Made by a program: the position numbers and the translations under genes
Assembly: GCA_016845175.1 (NCBI GenBank)
Contig: JAERTD010000014.1
Location: 1 to 64,000, forward strand
Direction: 5' to 3'
From: Bacteroidota bacterium
Lineage (GTDB): Bacteria; Bacteroidota; Bacteroidia; Bacteroidales; F082
Length of the DNA stretch: 64,000 nt
Notes under the pieces: model-generated
Database searches by the model: none
What the model saw: only the letters and a program-made list of their open reading frames with translations
Told to the model about the DNA's origin: nothing
Shown: positions 36,004-44,579 of the stretch, piece after piece
Numbering within the stretch: the first letter of the stretch is position 1
How the letters are laid out: the number at the start of each line of letters is the position of its first letter

Positions 36004-36951
36004 GTGAAGCGTTATAAATCTCTTTTCATAGGCTTGTCATTTATTCTTGCAGTTGTTGTGTTTATATGGGGATACAACTTCCTGAAGGGTAAGGATATCT
36101 TTAAAGAACAAATCAATTATTATGCGGTTTATCAGGAGGTGAATGGTCTGCTGCCAGCCAACCCAGTCCTTATCAACGGGCTCAGGGTAGGGCAGGTAAG
36201 TGCAGTATATTTCAATCCAAATATGTCAGGAGATATCATTGTTGAAATGAACCTGACCACCAATTTTCCCATTCCAAGTAATACAGTAGCCAAGATATTT
36301 TCATCGGATCTGATGGGGTCAAAGGCCATTAGTTTGCAGCTGGGTGATGCCAGCACCCTGATACAAAATGGTGACACTTTAATGACTGAAATAGAAGCTT
36401 CTTTAATGGATGAGGTGAATGCACAGGTGCAACCCATAAAGAACAAAGCAGAAAACCTTTTGGCCTCCATCGATACCCTGGTGGTTGCCTTCCAGTCGGT
36501 TTTCAATGAAACGGCCCGCAAAAACCTAGACGAAAGCTTTAATGATATCAGGCTCACATTCAGCAATTTGCAGAGCACAACTACCAATATTGATACCCTT
36601 GTGGTTACAGAAGCCAATCGTATTGCTTCCATTCTTGAGCATATCGATTCACTGACCTATACCCTGAATAATAACCGGGCTCAAATTAGCAATATTATCA
36701 GCAATTTTGAGATGGTAAGTGATTCCTTGGCCAAGGCTGACATTCCAGGCACTTTCATCAGGGCCAATAATTCGCTGGATCAACTGGAAGGAATTTTAGC
36801 AAAAATCAATGCAGGAGAAGGTACCATCGGGATGCTTATGCATAACGACACCCTCTATATTGAGTTAAATAAATCAGCTGAAGAATTGAATTTGTTATTG
36901 AAAGATCTAAGAGAAAATCCCAAACGTTACGTGAAGTTCTCCCTCTTTTAG
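36004..36951 (+). CDS. MlaD/MCE family lipid-transport protein
   Basis: A 315-residue membrane-anchored periplasmic protein of the mammalian-cell-entry (MCE) family, the substrate-binding part of ABC systems that move phospholipids across the envelope. Residues 8-27 are the membrane anchor; the MCE domain follows (YYAVYQEVNGLLPANPVLIN, GLRVGQVSAVYF, then SSDLMGSKAISLQLG), and the remainder is a long helical coiled region (residues 150-310) that may form a needle. It starts with GTG, directly preceding the conserved KRYKSLF. Permease and ATPase partners are not adjacent. The neighbours are LPS-transport and amidase genes. Confidence 0.9.
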   Translation: MKRYKSLFIGLSFILAVVVFIWGYNFLKGKDIFKEQINYYAVYQEVNGLLPANPVLINGLRVGQVSAVYFNPNMSGDIIVEMNLTTNFPIPSNTVAKIFSSDLMGSKAISLQLGDASTLIQNGDTLMTEIEASLMDEVNAQVQPIKNKAENLLASIDTLVVAFQSVFNETARKNLDESFNDIRLTFSNLQSTTTNIDTLVVTEANRIASILEHIDSLTYTLNNNRAQISNIISNFEMVSDSLAKADIPGTFIRANNSLDQLEGILAKINAGEGTIGMLMHNDTLYIELNKSAEELNLLLKDLRENPKRYVKFSLF

Positions 36952-36955
36952 TGGA

Positions 36956-38527
36956 TTACTTTTCTGAAGCATTGGCGGGATCATTTTCCTCCACAGCTTC
37001 TTCTTCATCACTTAATCTTCTGAATATATCCCATTTGTCTTTCGGACGGGCTTCCAGCTGCCAGGTGAATCCCTTTAACTGACGCTGTTCAGTAGGCAAA
37101 TCTACTTCAGGATACATATTCTCAGTGGCCTGATTCTGATAGCTAAGATTGTTGATCTCACTGTCTTTAAACCGGATCTCCATGGTGGAGGATTCTGCCA
37201 CATTTATCCCAATCAGATAGCCATCCTCTTCACGAATATAGTATACCGTTTGGGCATTTCCATCCACGGCAATCTTATAGATTTCATTATTCCTGAAATA
37301 GCCCACCATATTTTTACCCTTGATCTGATTATAAGAGTCGATGGTGTCACTTGAAATAATAAAAGCCGTATTAAACATGATGAGTGAATCGATTCGGTTG
37401 CTGGCTGTGACAATAAATATGGAGTCGGCGGTAAGTTGGTTTTGTTTCGACCATAGGGTGGGGTCATTGTACATTTTTATGGTAGAGTCACTCATGCTAT
37501 AAGCCAGTGAATCGCATTTGCCCTGAAAATCGCTGCGGTAAAAACGTACATTGTTATAGGCAAACAAACTTTTCGCATCCCGGTTTTTGTCGAAATGAAT
37601 CCACATGGTATCTGCATGAATAAACAATGAATCATGTTCATCATAAGTGACCGCAACTGCGCTGTCGGTTATATAGGAGACGCCCTTGTCATCCCACATT
37701 TCTCCCAACCTGCCTCTGATAAACACATTTCTCACTGTATCATGAATTTGAACATGACCATAGGCCCTCCCAAAATAACTGAGGTTATCGTATATCAGGC
37801 TGTCAGCAGAAATGGTTTGCCCGGCATTGGAAATGGAGGGACGTTCAACTAATTTGGACAAATCGTTTTTGGTATCGTACCAGCCTTCCTCGCAGTAAAT
37901 GGTACTTTCCTCTCCACGGATGACGGTGGGACCATGAAAATAGGCCGTTTCGTTATTGGTATTATAGGTAAGAGTATCTGAGTAGGTCTCAGAGTCGGGG
38001 TTCTTTAAAACCACATCTTTCCTGAAATAAAAAATTCTGGATTTGGTATCATAATAACCCCTTTCGCTGGTCAGGGTATTATCCTGATTCACAATATGCC
38101 CACCCACATCATAAAAAGCTATCTGCGTGCGGCGGTTGTATACAAGGTGTTCAGTAGTTAGCACAGTATTTTTATCCACCAATTTCACCTTTTCAAAAAG
38201 CTCGGCAACTTTTGTTTTCCCATCATAATACAATCGATCACCATACAAATCCACCGTATCATTTACGTCAATATGAACCTTACCAAAGGCTTCGAAGCTG
38301 TTGGTTCTGTCGTTGAGAAAGGCAGAGTCACAATAAAAATAGGTAGAGTCCTGACGCATAACCACTTGTCCGATCAGCATCTGGATGTTTTTGCCCCTCT
38401 TCTCATCGTAGCGGAAGGCATCAGCGTGCTTGATATGAACCTTTGATTTCTTTTGTGCATACAGACCTGCTCCGGCAGATAAAAACAAGGCACAAAAAAC
38501 TACAATTATAACGGAGGTTCTGAGCAT
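36956..38527 (-). CDS. OstA-like (LptA-related) periplasmic protein
   Basis: A 523-residue exported protein with signal peptide 1-24 and several OstA/LptA beta-jellyroll repeats (for example YDEKRGKNIQMLIGQVVMRQ, DSTYFYCDSAFLNDRTNSFE and repeated -LxYDxxTxxAxFxG- strands). LptA-type jellyrolls bridge LPS from the inner to outer membrane; Bacteroidota have this long form, often near lptD. The acidic C-terminus (SDEEEAVEENDP) is low complexity. It is convergent with the mlaD-like gene with only a four-base gap. Confidence 0.85.
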   Translation of the reverse strand: MLRTSVIIVVFCALFLSAGAGLYAQKKSKVHIKHADAFRYDEKRGKNIQMLIGQVVMRQDSTYFYCDSAFLNDRTNSFEAFGKVHIDVNDTVDLYGDRLYYDGKTKVAELFEKVKLVDKNTVLTTEHLVYNRRTQIAFYDVGGHIVNQDNTLTSERGYYDTKSRIFYFRKDVVLKNPDSETYSDTLTYNTNNETAYFHGPTVIRGEESTIYCEEGWYDTKNDLSKLVERPSISNAGQTISADSLIYDNLSYFGRAYGHVQIHDTVRNVFIRGRLGEMWDDKGVSYITDSAVAVTYDEHDSLFIHADTMWIHFDKNRDAKSLFAYNNVRFYRSDFQGKCDSLAYSMSDSTIKMYNDPTLWSKQNQLTADSIFIVTASNRIDSLIMFNTAFIISSDTIDSYNQIKGKNMVGYFRNNEIYKIAVDGNAQTVYYIREEDGYLIGINVAESSTMEIRFKDSEINNLSYQNQATENMYPEVDLPTEQRQLKGFTWQLEARPKDKWDIFRRLSDEEEAVEENDPANASEK

Positions 38528-38544
38528 AGGTTTGATTTCAAATG

Positions 38545-38552
38545 CAAAAGTA
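38545..38552 (-). promoter_or_regulatory. -7 promoter element (TACTTTTG) for the OstA-like gene
   Basis: Exact TAnnTTTG on the minus strand, 17 bases before the ATG at 38527. Confidence 0.45.
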
Positions 38553-38577
38553 GTGAACTTTCGGCTTAAGCAATACT

Positions 38578-38641
38578 ATCAGTGTGGAGTGTGAGTGTGG
38601 TGTGTGAGTGTGTGGTGTGAGTATGAGTGTGGAGTGTGAGA
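38578..38641. repeat. GT/GA-rich simple-sequence tract
   Basis: About 64 bases of imperfect GTGTGAG / GTGTGGAGTGTGAG units, almost free of C. It lies between the OstA-like promoter and the 9-bp repeat array, within a 389-base spacer (38528-38916) that holds no gene. Small open frames here are products of the low-complexity sequence. Confidence 0.75.
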
Positions 38642-38708
38642 AGTGGGAAAAAGGAATTAAATTATAGGGAAATAGAGGTTTAGGGGTATTGAAGGGTTTA
38701 GGGTACTG

Positions 38709-38771
38709 AGATACAATAGAAGCCTCAGCGACTATAGAAGCAATAGTAGCTGTAGTGACCATAGCAACCAC
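38709..38771 (-). repeat. Seven contiguous 9-bp degenerate repeats (RNNGYNNCT)
   Basis: Plus-strand units AGATACAAT, AGAAGCCTC, AGCGACTAT, AGAAGCAAT, AGTAGCTGT, AGTGACCAT and AGCAACCAC follow each other without gaps. All obey AGNNRCNNY. The reverse complement RNNGYNNCT matches the tract at 9084-9172. Confidence 0.7.
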
Positions 38772-38873
38772 AGGCATACCTACATGCAAGCTGCTTAGCT
38801 TCAGTTCGGTTTCTTACAAGTTTTGTGCTTTTCAATTTAGAAACATTATTATCGCTAAGACGCCCATTTTTCA

Positions 38874-38881
38874 TACATTTG
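38874..38881 (+). promoter_or_regulatory. -7 promoter element (TACATTTG) for gatE-gatD
   Basis: Exact TAnnTTTG match 35 bases before the gatE ATG; the gene is thus under a host-type promoter. Confidence 0.5.
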
Positions 38882-38916
38882 GCCTTCTTTTTTTCATGTG
38901 ATAAAAAATCCTGAAA

Positions 38917-40839
38917 ATGCAGTTTAATCCTAAGCAAAATTATATTCAAACCCGCAAGAACATTGGCTATGTGCCACGACTTGAAGCCAGTCAGAAAGAT
39001 TATGACAGAATTGGTTTTATGTCGGGTTTGGAAGTGCATCAGCAGTTGTTGACCAAGGAAAAGTTGTTTTGTCATTGTCCGGCTGGTATATACCATAAGA
39101 GCGATGATTATGATGCAGAACTCATCAGACATATGCGTCCTACCCTAAGTGAATTGGGTGAGTATGATGGCACCGCCCTGATGGAATTCAGAACGAGAAA
39201 GGAAATAATCTACCGCATTAAGAACGAGAATGCTTGCACCTATGAGGTTGATGACACCCCACCATTCCCTATTAATAGAGAAGCTCTTGAGATTGCATTG
39301 GAGATATCCTTGTTATCCAAACTCAATGTAGTGGGTGAGGTACACATCACCAGAAAGCAGTATCTGGATGGAAGTATTCCTACTGGCTTCCAGCGGACAG
39401 CCATCCTGGGTGTTGAGGGAGAACTAGAACTGCCGAAGAAAAAGGTTCGGTTGATTCAATTGAGTATCGAAGAAGATTCCTGCAGAGAGATTTCTGATAT
39501 TGGACATACCAGAACCTATAAAACTGACCGATTGGGTATGCCCTTGATCGAAACAGTAACCTATCCTGATTTTGTCAATCCTGAGGAAGTGATGGAAGGT
39601 TGCGATTATATTCGTTTTCTCAACAGAAGTACCGGAAAAGTTCGGACAGGTATGGGTGCGGGCCGTCAGGATGTGAATGTCAGTTGCCGCGGTGGATCAA
39701 GGGTTGAAATCAAAGGTGTTGCTCATAGCAAATGGATCCCTGAACTCACCCATAATGAAGCTTTCCGCCAATGGGCATTGCTTCACATCAAAGATCAGCT
39801 GTTGAAAAGCATCAGTGAACCTAAAAACTGGAAGATTCACAGCATGGAGCTTTCTGAATTGAAAGATGTCAATGCTGAAAAAATTTACGCAGTCAATCTC
39901 CCAGGCTTCCATGGCCTATTGTCACATTTTACCCAGCCCGGAAAGAGTTTTGCAGATGAAATTGGTGATCGCTTAAGCGTAATTGCTTGTTTGGAGCAAC
40001 CTTTTATGATGCATTCTGAGATGCTGGAGCCTGTATTGGGAGAAGAGGAGTGGGAATCTATCCGAATTTCGTTAGATGCTGCAAAGGAAGACGCTCAAAT
40101 TATTTTTTGGGCAAATGAAGAGGATGTTAAGACAGCTCTGGAAACCATAGAAGAAAGGTGCCAGATGGCATTTGAAGGTGTGCCTAATGAAACACGTAAA
40201 TCATTTGTTGATGGTACAACCATCTTTGAAAGGGTGTTACCAGGAGCCGACAGAATGTATCCTGACACGGATTCTGCACCTATTCCTCTGGAAGATGAAT
40301 ACATCACACGATTGGCTGAAAACCTTCCTGTGGATGTGATTGAAAACCATAAGCAATTATTGGACTGGGGCGTTTCTTCAGAGACTTTCACTTATATCTT
40401 CTCAAAGAACCTGTTTCCAATAATTGAGAAAACCATAAACACACTCAAACTGGATCCAAAATATATTGGCATGTTTTTCGGGCTTCGTTTAAAATTTGCT
40501 GAAGGACAGTACAAAAAAGGATTGGAGTTTAATTATAATATGGTTTATGCCCTGTTTGCCTGGCTGGTGAAATCAGATATTGATATTAAACTTGCTGAAA
40601 AGATGCTTCCGGAATTGATTCAACATCCGAAAATGGATTTTGCTTCTATACTGGAAACCATAGGCTTTAAAAAAATCGATCGGGAATCCATATTAAGCAA
40701 GATTCCGATTCTAATGAACAAGTTTGCCGAAGGAAAAACTGAAGTTAATCCCATCCATCAGAAAAATTGGGTCATGGGTCAGCTCAGAAATACGGCACTT
40801 GGAAATATAAACTTAACAGAATTGAGTAAAACGATATAA
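38917..40839 (+). CDS. gatE: Archaeal-type Glu-tRNA(Gln) amidotransferase subunit E
   Basis: With GatD, converts Glu-tRNA(Gln) to Gln-tRNA(Gln). The 640 residues show the whole GatE layout: a GatB-like kinase cradle (MSGLEVHQQLL at 35-45, LFCHCPAG at 50-57, GSIPTGFQRT at 152-161, IEEDSCREI at 184-192), GMGAGRQDVNVSCRGGSRVE at 245-264, an AspRS-like GAD insertion at about 290-420 that bacterial GatB lacks, LPGADRMYPDTDSAPIP at 441-457, and a YqeY-like tail ending NWVMGQLRNTALGNI. The insertion distinguishes it from GatB. GatDE is known mainly from archaea, so horizontal transfer is likely. A host-type promoter precedes it and gatD follows after 55 bases. Confidence 0.95.
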   Translation: MQFNPKQNYIQTRKNIGYVPRLEASQKDYDRIGFMSGLEVHQQLLTKEKLFCHCPAGIYHKSDDYDAELIRHMRPTLSELGEYDGTALMEFRTRKEIIYRIKNENACTYEVDDTPPFPINREALEIALEISLLSKLNVVGEVHITRKQYLDGSIPTGFQRTAILGVEGELELPKKKVRLIQLSIEEDSCREISDIGHTRTYKTDRLGMPLIETVTYPDFVNPEEVMEGCDYIRFLNRSTGKVRTGMGAGRQDVNVSCRGGSRVEIKGVAHSKWIPELTHNEAFRQWALLHIKDQLLKSISEPKNWKIHSMELSELKDVNAEKIYAVNLPGFHGLLSHFTQPGKSFADEIGDRLSVIACLEQPFMMHSEMLEPVLGEEEWESIRISLDAAKEDAQIIFWANEEDVKTALETIEERCQMAFEGVPNETRKSFVDGTTIFERVLPGADRMYPDTDSAPIPLEDEYITRLAENLPVDVIENHKQLLDWGVSSETFTYIFSKNLFPIIEKTINTLKLDPKYIGMFFGLRLKFAEGQYKKGLEFNYNMVYALFAWLVKSDIDIKLAEKMLPELIQHPKMDFASILETIGFKKIDRESILSKIPILMNKFAEGKTEVNPIHQKNWVMGQLRNTALGNINLTELSKTI

Positions 40840-40894
40840 TGTAGGATGACATCAGGTTTTTACTCAATTGAAAGAGCCGGTCATTCGAAAATTA

Positions 40895-42286
40895 ATGCAT
40901 ATGGATTCAGATATTTTTCAAGGATATAAAGGGGATGCACTAGAGGTGCTGAAAAAATATCAGGTAAGGGTGTGGGGAACTACCAAAGTTGAAACCACTC
41001 GTGGTACTTTTGAAGGGACTGTCTTACCACGTGCCGAAAATGATGACGACAAGCATATTGTGGTTAAAATCATTACCGGTTACAATATTGGCATCGACAT
41101 CCGAACCATTACTACCATGGAGGAAACTGGCTATAAGAAGGCCAATTACAAAATTCCTGAAAAACAGTTTCCTTTCACACCAGGTTTGCCAAGTGTGAAA
41201 CTGTTTGGAACCGGTGGAACCATTGCATCGCGTCTGGATTATAGAACCGGCGCTGTGATTCCTGCTTTTTCACCAGGAGAGCTCTACGGAGCCGTCCCTG
41301 AACTGGCTGATATCTGTAATCTGGATACAGAAAAGGTATTTGCAGTTTTTAGTGAGAATATGGGGCCTAAACAATATATGGCACTGGCAAAAGCCATTGG
41401 AAAAGAAATTGAAAACGGTATTGATGGTATCGTGATCGGACATGGAACGGATACCCTGCATCATACGGGTGCAGCATTGACCTTTATGTGTCAGAATCTA
41501 CCAGTTCCTGTGGTACTCGTAGGTTCACAACGCTCCTCCGATCGCCCCAGTTCCGATGCGGCACTGAACCTGATGCATGCCATGAAGGCTGCCGGAACTT
41601 CAGATATAGCTGAGGTGATGGTTTGTATGTTTGGACCCACTTCCGACGAATATGGATTGTTACATAAAGGAACCAGAGTCCGTAAAATGCACTCATCCTA
41701 CCGATCTACGTTCAGAACCATTGGCGATACACCACTGGCAAGGATCAGCCGTAAAGAGATTAATCCCATTAAGCAGCATTATAACAAGCGTCGAAATGAT
41801 AAAGAAGTAAAAATCCTGCCCTATTTCAGTGATAAGGTAACCATGCTGTATTATTATCCCGGGATGGCTGCCGATACCCTGGATGCATTGGTGGAGAAAG
41901 GCTATAAGGGAATCATTTTCGTTGGAACAGGATTGGGTCATGTGAATAAAGAACTCTATCCTGCCATCGAAAGGGCTCAGGCAAAGGGTGTTCATATGTA
42001 TATGACCCTTCAAACACTATGGGGCTATGTTCATATGTTTGTTTATGATACCGGACGTGATATGATGGCCAAAGGGATTATCCCGGCCGGAAATATGTTG
42101 CCTGAAGTGGCCTGGGTAAAACTAAGCTGGATTTTAGGACAAACCGAAGATCCTGAAAAGGTCAAGGAAATGATGCTTACCCCGGTAAATGACGAGATTA
42201 CCCTCAGAGAACCTTATAACGGTTACCTGGTATACCAGGGTGGGGTACCTGAAGTGGAAGACTTCATTAAAGATGTCCACAAATAG
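40895..42286 (+). CDS. gatD: Archaeal-type Glu-tRNA(Gln) amidotransferase subunit D
   Basis: The glutaminase subunit of GatDE, an L-asparaginase-like enzyme that makes ammonia for GatE. Residues 7-75 form the GatD-specific N-terminal beta-domain (YKGDALEVLKKYQVRVWG), absent from plain asparaginases. The active site is complete: Thr109 in LFGTGGTIASR, Thr185-Asp186 in GHGTDTLHHTGAA and Lys264 in GTRVRKMHSS, matching the Thr-Thr-Asp-Lys set of archaeal GatD. The in-frame TTG at 40868 is a weaker start than the ATG at 40895 (ATG 40901 is also possible). It probably shares the gatE transcript. Confidence 0.94.
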   Translation: MHMDSDIFQGYKGDALEVLKKYQVRVWGTTKVETTRGTFEGTVLPRAENDDDKHIVVKIITGYNIGIDIRTITTMEETGYKKANYKIPEKQFPFTPGLPSVKLFGTGGTIASRLDYRTGAVIPAFSPGELYGAVPELADICNLDTEKVFAVFSENMGPKQYMALAKAIGKEIENGIDGIVIGHGTDTLHHTGAALTFMCQNLPVPVVLVGSQRSSDRPSSDAALNLMHAMKAAGTSDIAEVMVCMFGPTSDEYGLLHKGTRVRKMHSSYRSTFRTIGDTPLARISRKEINPIKQHYNKRRNDKEVKILPYFSDKVTMLYYYPGMAADTLDALVEKGYKGIIFVGTGLGHVNKELYPAIERAQAKGVHMYMTLQTLWGYVHMFVYDTGRDMMAKGIIPAGNMLPEVAWVKLSWILGQTEDPEKVKEMMLTPVNDEITLREPYNGYLVYQGGVPEVEDFIKDVHK

Positions 42287-42314
42287 GGACTGATTAATAG
42301 CTATTTATGAGTGC

Positions 42315-43355
42315 TTACGAAAGTTGCTCATGTAAGACCTTCACAAAACCCTCTATGTCTTCTTTGGTGGTATCCCAGGAACACATCAGCCGAACCTCAT
42401 GGGTTTGTTCATTCCAGATATGGAAGAAATACGAATGCTGCATAATAGGAATGAGTTCCTGAGGCATGCGCACAAACACCCCGTTACCGGTCACCTTCTG
42501 AGTAATTTCCAATTGATTGTATGCAGATAGGTGCTGAGCCAGTAACTGGGCCATGGCATTGGCATGAGTGGCGTTTTTATGCCACAAGCCTTCATATAAA
42601 TAGCGATCGAATTGAACCGCTATATAGCGCATTTTGGAATGCAGTTGCATGCCTTGTTTGCGCAGGTATTCAAAATCTTTGGCCAGGTTAGGATTGAAGA
42701 ATATTACGGCTTCGCCGAACATCATTCCGTTTTTGGTCCCTCCAAAAGAAAGTACATCCACACCGGCATCAGTGGTCATACTTCTGAAATCAGATTCCAG
42801 TGTGATGGCTGCATTAGCAATACGTGCACCATCCATATGCAGGTACATATTGTTATCATGAGCAAAATCAGCCAGTTGTTTGATCTCCTCAAGGGAATAA
42901 ACAGTACCCATTTCTGTGAGTTGTGAGATGCTGATCACCTTGGGCTGGGCATGGTGCTGAAATCCTATGCTGCTTAAAAATGGCTTTACCTGTTCGGCTT
43001 TGATTTTTCCATCTGAGGTTTCCACTTCAAGTATTTTTGCTCCCATGAATTTTTCAGGTGCGGCACATTCATCCTCATTTAAATGGGCTGTGGAAGCAGT
43101 CACTACTGCATGATATGATCTCATGAGCTGACTCAAACCCAATACATTGGCTGCAGTTCCATTGTATACAAAACGAACACTGATAGCTTCACCGAAATGG
43201 TTTTTGAACTGTTTGATGGCGGCCGCAGTAACCGGATCACCCAATTCCCCATAGGCTTCATTATGGCCGCGATTGCCCAAGGTCAGTGCTTCCATAATCT
43301 CCGGGCATACGCCTGACCAGTTATCACTGGCAAATCCTTTTTTTATTTTCTTCAT
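42315..43355 (-). CDS. ltaE: Low-specificity threonine aldolase
   Basis: A 346-residue fold-type I PLP enzyme cleaving threonine (and allo-threonine or phenylserine types) to glycine and an aldehyde. FVYNGTAANVLGL (63-75) binds the PLP phosphate, HMDGARIANAA (173-183) supplies Asp175 and Arg178 and Lys208 in SFGGTKNGMMFGEA forms the Schiff base. The length is normal. It is transcribed divergently from nothing adjacent; rlmN follows upstream on the same strand with its own promoter, and gatD converges on it. Stereo-preference for L or L-allo forms cannot be told. Confidence 0.92.
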   Translation of the reverse strand: MKKIKKGFASDNWSGVCPEIMEALTLGNRGHNEAYGELGDPVTAAAIKQFKNHFGEAISVRFVYNGTAANVLGLSQLMRSYHAVVTASTAHLNEDECAAPEKFMGAKILEVETSDGKIKAEQVKPFLSSIGFQHHAQPKVISISQLTEMGTVYSLEEIKQLADFAHDNNMYLHMDGARIANAAITLESDFRSMTTDAGVDVLSFGGTKNGMMFGEAVIFFNPNLAKDFEYLRKQGMQLHSKMRYIAVQFDRYLYEGLWHKNATHANAMAQLLAQHLSAYNQLEITQKVTGNGVFVRMPQELIPIMQHSYFFHIWNEQTHEVRLMCSWDTTKEDIEGFVKVLHEQLS

Positions 43356-43387
43356 GATTGTAGTGGTAGGGTTATTTTTAAACTAAT

Positions 43388-44440
43388 CTACTTCTCGAGC
43401 AAAGATGCCTTATCGCCCTGCATTTCCTTAGTGGATAACAGGCCGCAGGCAGCATCAATGTCCTGTCCTCTTGAGGCCCTGATGGTGGTTGTAATGCCTT
43501 TGCTGTTCAGTGCCTCCTTGAATTCCTGTAAACGGTTTTCATTGGTAGCTTCCAGGGGAGTGTTGGGTATGGGATGAAACCTGATGAGATTGATTCTGCA
43601 TTTAAGTCCATCCAATAAACGACATAATTCCTTGATGTGTTTTGGGGTGTCGTTGAGACCATTGAATACAATATATTCAAAGGAAATTCGGCGCTGCCGA
43701 CCAAAATCATAGGATTTAATGGTTTCAACCACAGCTTTGGCAGAATATTTATGACTAACTGGCATCAGCATGCGACGTTCGGCCTCAAAAGGTGTATGCA
43801 AGCTCACTGCCAGATGGCATTGGCTGCTCTCGATGAATTGTTTCATGGCCGGTATAATACCAATGGTTGATACTGTAATCCGTTTTGGGCTCCATCCATA
43901 GCCCCAGGGGGAGGTAAGGATTTCTAGGGATCCTAAAACCGCCTCCACATTGTCGAGGGGTTCGCCCATACCCATATACACCAAATTACTCAAGGTGTCG
44001 GCTTCGGGCAAACTTTTTACCTGGTTTAGGATTTCTCCGGCACTCAGATTGGCTTGTAAGCCCTGTTTGCCAGTCATGCAAAACAAACAACGCATTTTGC
44101 ATCCTGCCTGTGAAGAAACACAAAGGGTATTCCTTTTTTCTTCTGGGATATAGGCTGATTCAATAAAATGACCGCTGGCTGTATGAAACAGATACTTTTT
44201 GGTTCCATCGGAAGAGCTTTGAACATTGCTGAAGGACCTCAAACCAAACTGATGATTTTCCGATAAAAGGAGTCGGGCTTTCTTTGACAAATTACTCATC
44301 TCATCAATGGATGATATGTTTTTTTGATAGAGCCAATTGGCAATCTGACCGGCAGTGAAACGGGGTAGTCCAAGCTCGTTTACAAGCAGTTGTAGTTCGT
44401 CGAGGGTTTTACCAAAAAGCCAATCTTTGTTATGGGTCAT
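43388..44440 (-). CDS. rlmN: 23S rRNA (adenine-2503-C2)/tRNA methyltransferase RlmN
   Basis: A 350-residue radical-SAM enzyme that methylates C2 of A2503 in 23S rRNA and A37 in some tRNAs, tuning translation accuracy. The iron-sulfur cluster cysteines are Cys114, Cys118 and Cys121 in AGCKMRCLFCMTGKQG. LVYMGMGEPLDN and VSLHTPFEAERR are further RlmN signatures, and the C-terminal Cys in DIDAACGLL is the expected catalytic partner of the cysteine in CMTG-like region. A class A length and fold; Cfr is less likely because the protein keeps the RlmN N-terminal domain. Confidence 0.95.
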   Translation of the reverse strand: MTHNKDWLFGKTLDELQLLVNELGLPRFTAGQIANWLYQKNISSIDEMSNLSKKARLLLSENHQFGLRSFSNVQSSSDGTKKYLFHTASGHFIESAYIPEEKRNTLCVSSQAGCKMRCLFCMTGKQGLQANLSAGEILNQVKSLPEADTLSNLVYMGMGEPLDNVEAVLGSLEILTSPWGYGWSPKRITVSTIGIIPAMKQFIESSQCHLAVSLHTPFEAERRMLMPVSHKYSAKAVVETIKSYDFGRQRRISFEYIVFNGLNDTPKHIKELCRLLDGLKCRINLIRFHPIPNTPLEATNENRLQEFKEALNSKGITTTIRASRGQDIDAACGLLSTKEMQGDKASLLEK

Positions 44441-44471
44441 ATACGCTCCAGCCAGGTTTGTTTTGAATCAG

Positions 44472-44479
44472 CAAAGTTA
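44472..44479 (-). promoter_or_regulatory. -7 promoter element (TAACTTTG) for rlmN
   Basis: Exact TAnnTTTG on the minus strand, 31 bases before the rlmN ATG. A second match, TAAATTTG at 44483-44490 on the plus strand, could serve the divergent amidotransferase gene. Confidence 0.45.
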
Positions 44480-44579
44480 GCTTAAATTTGTACTCTTGCT
44501 AATCTTAACAGCAAGCGTCATGTGTTCTTAACTTACTAATAGCATCAACTCGAATAATAACTAATAAAACTATATCTCT

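Noticed and set aside
36132-36632. 166-residue minus-strand open frame inside the mlaD-like gene
   Set aside because: Antisense shadow of a conserved MCE protein.
38538-38789. 83-residue minus-strand open frame in the repeat region
   Set aside because: Composed of low-complexity GT-rich and 9-bp repeat sequence.
38725-39132. 135-residue minus-strand open frame upstream of gatE
   Set aside because: Overlaps the gatE start and the 9-bp repeat; no domain, no promoter in the right place.
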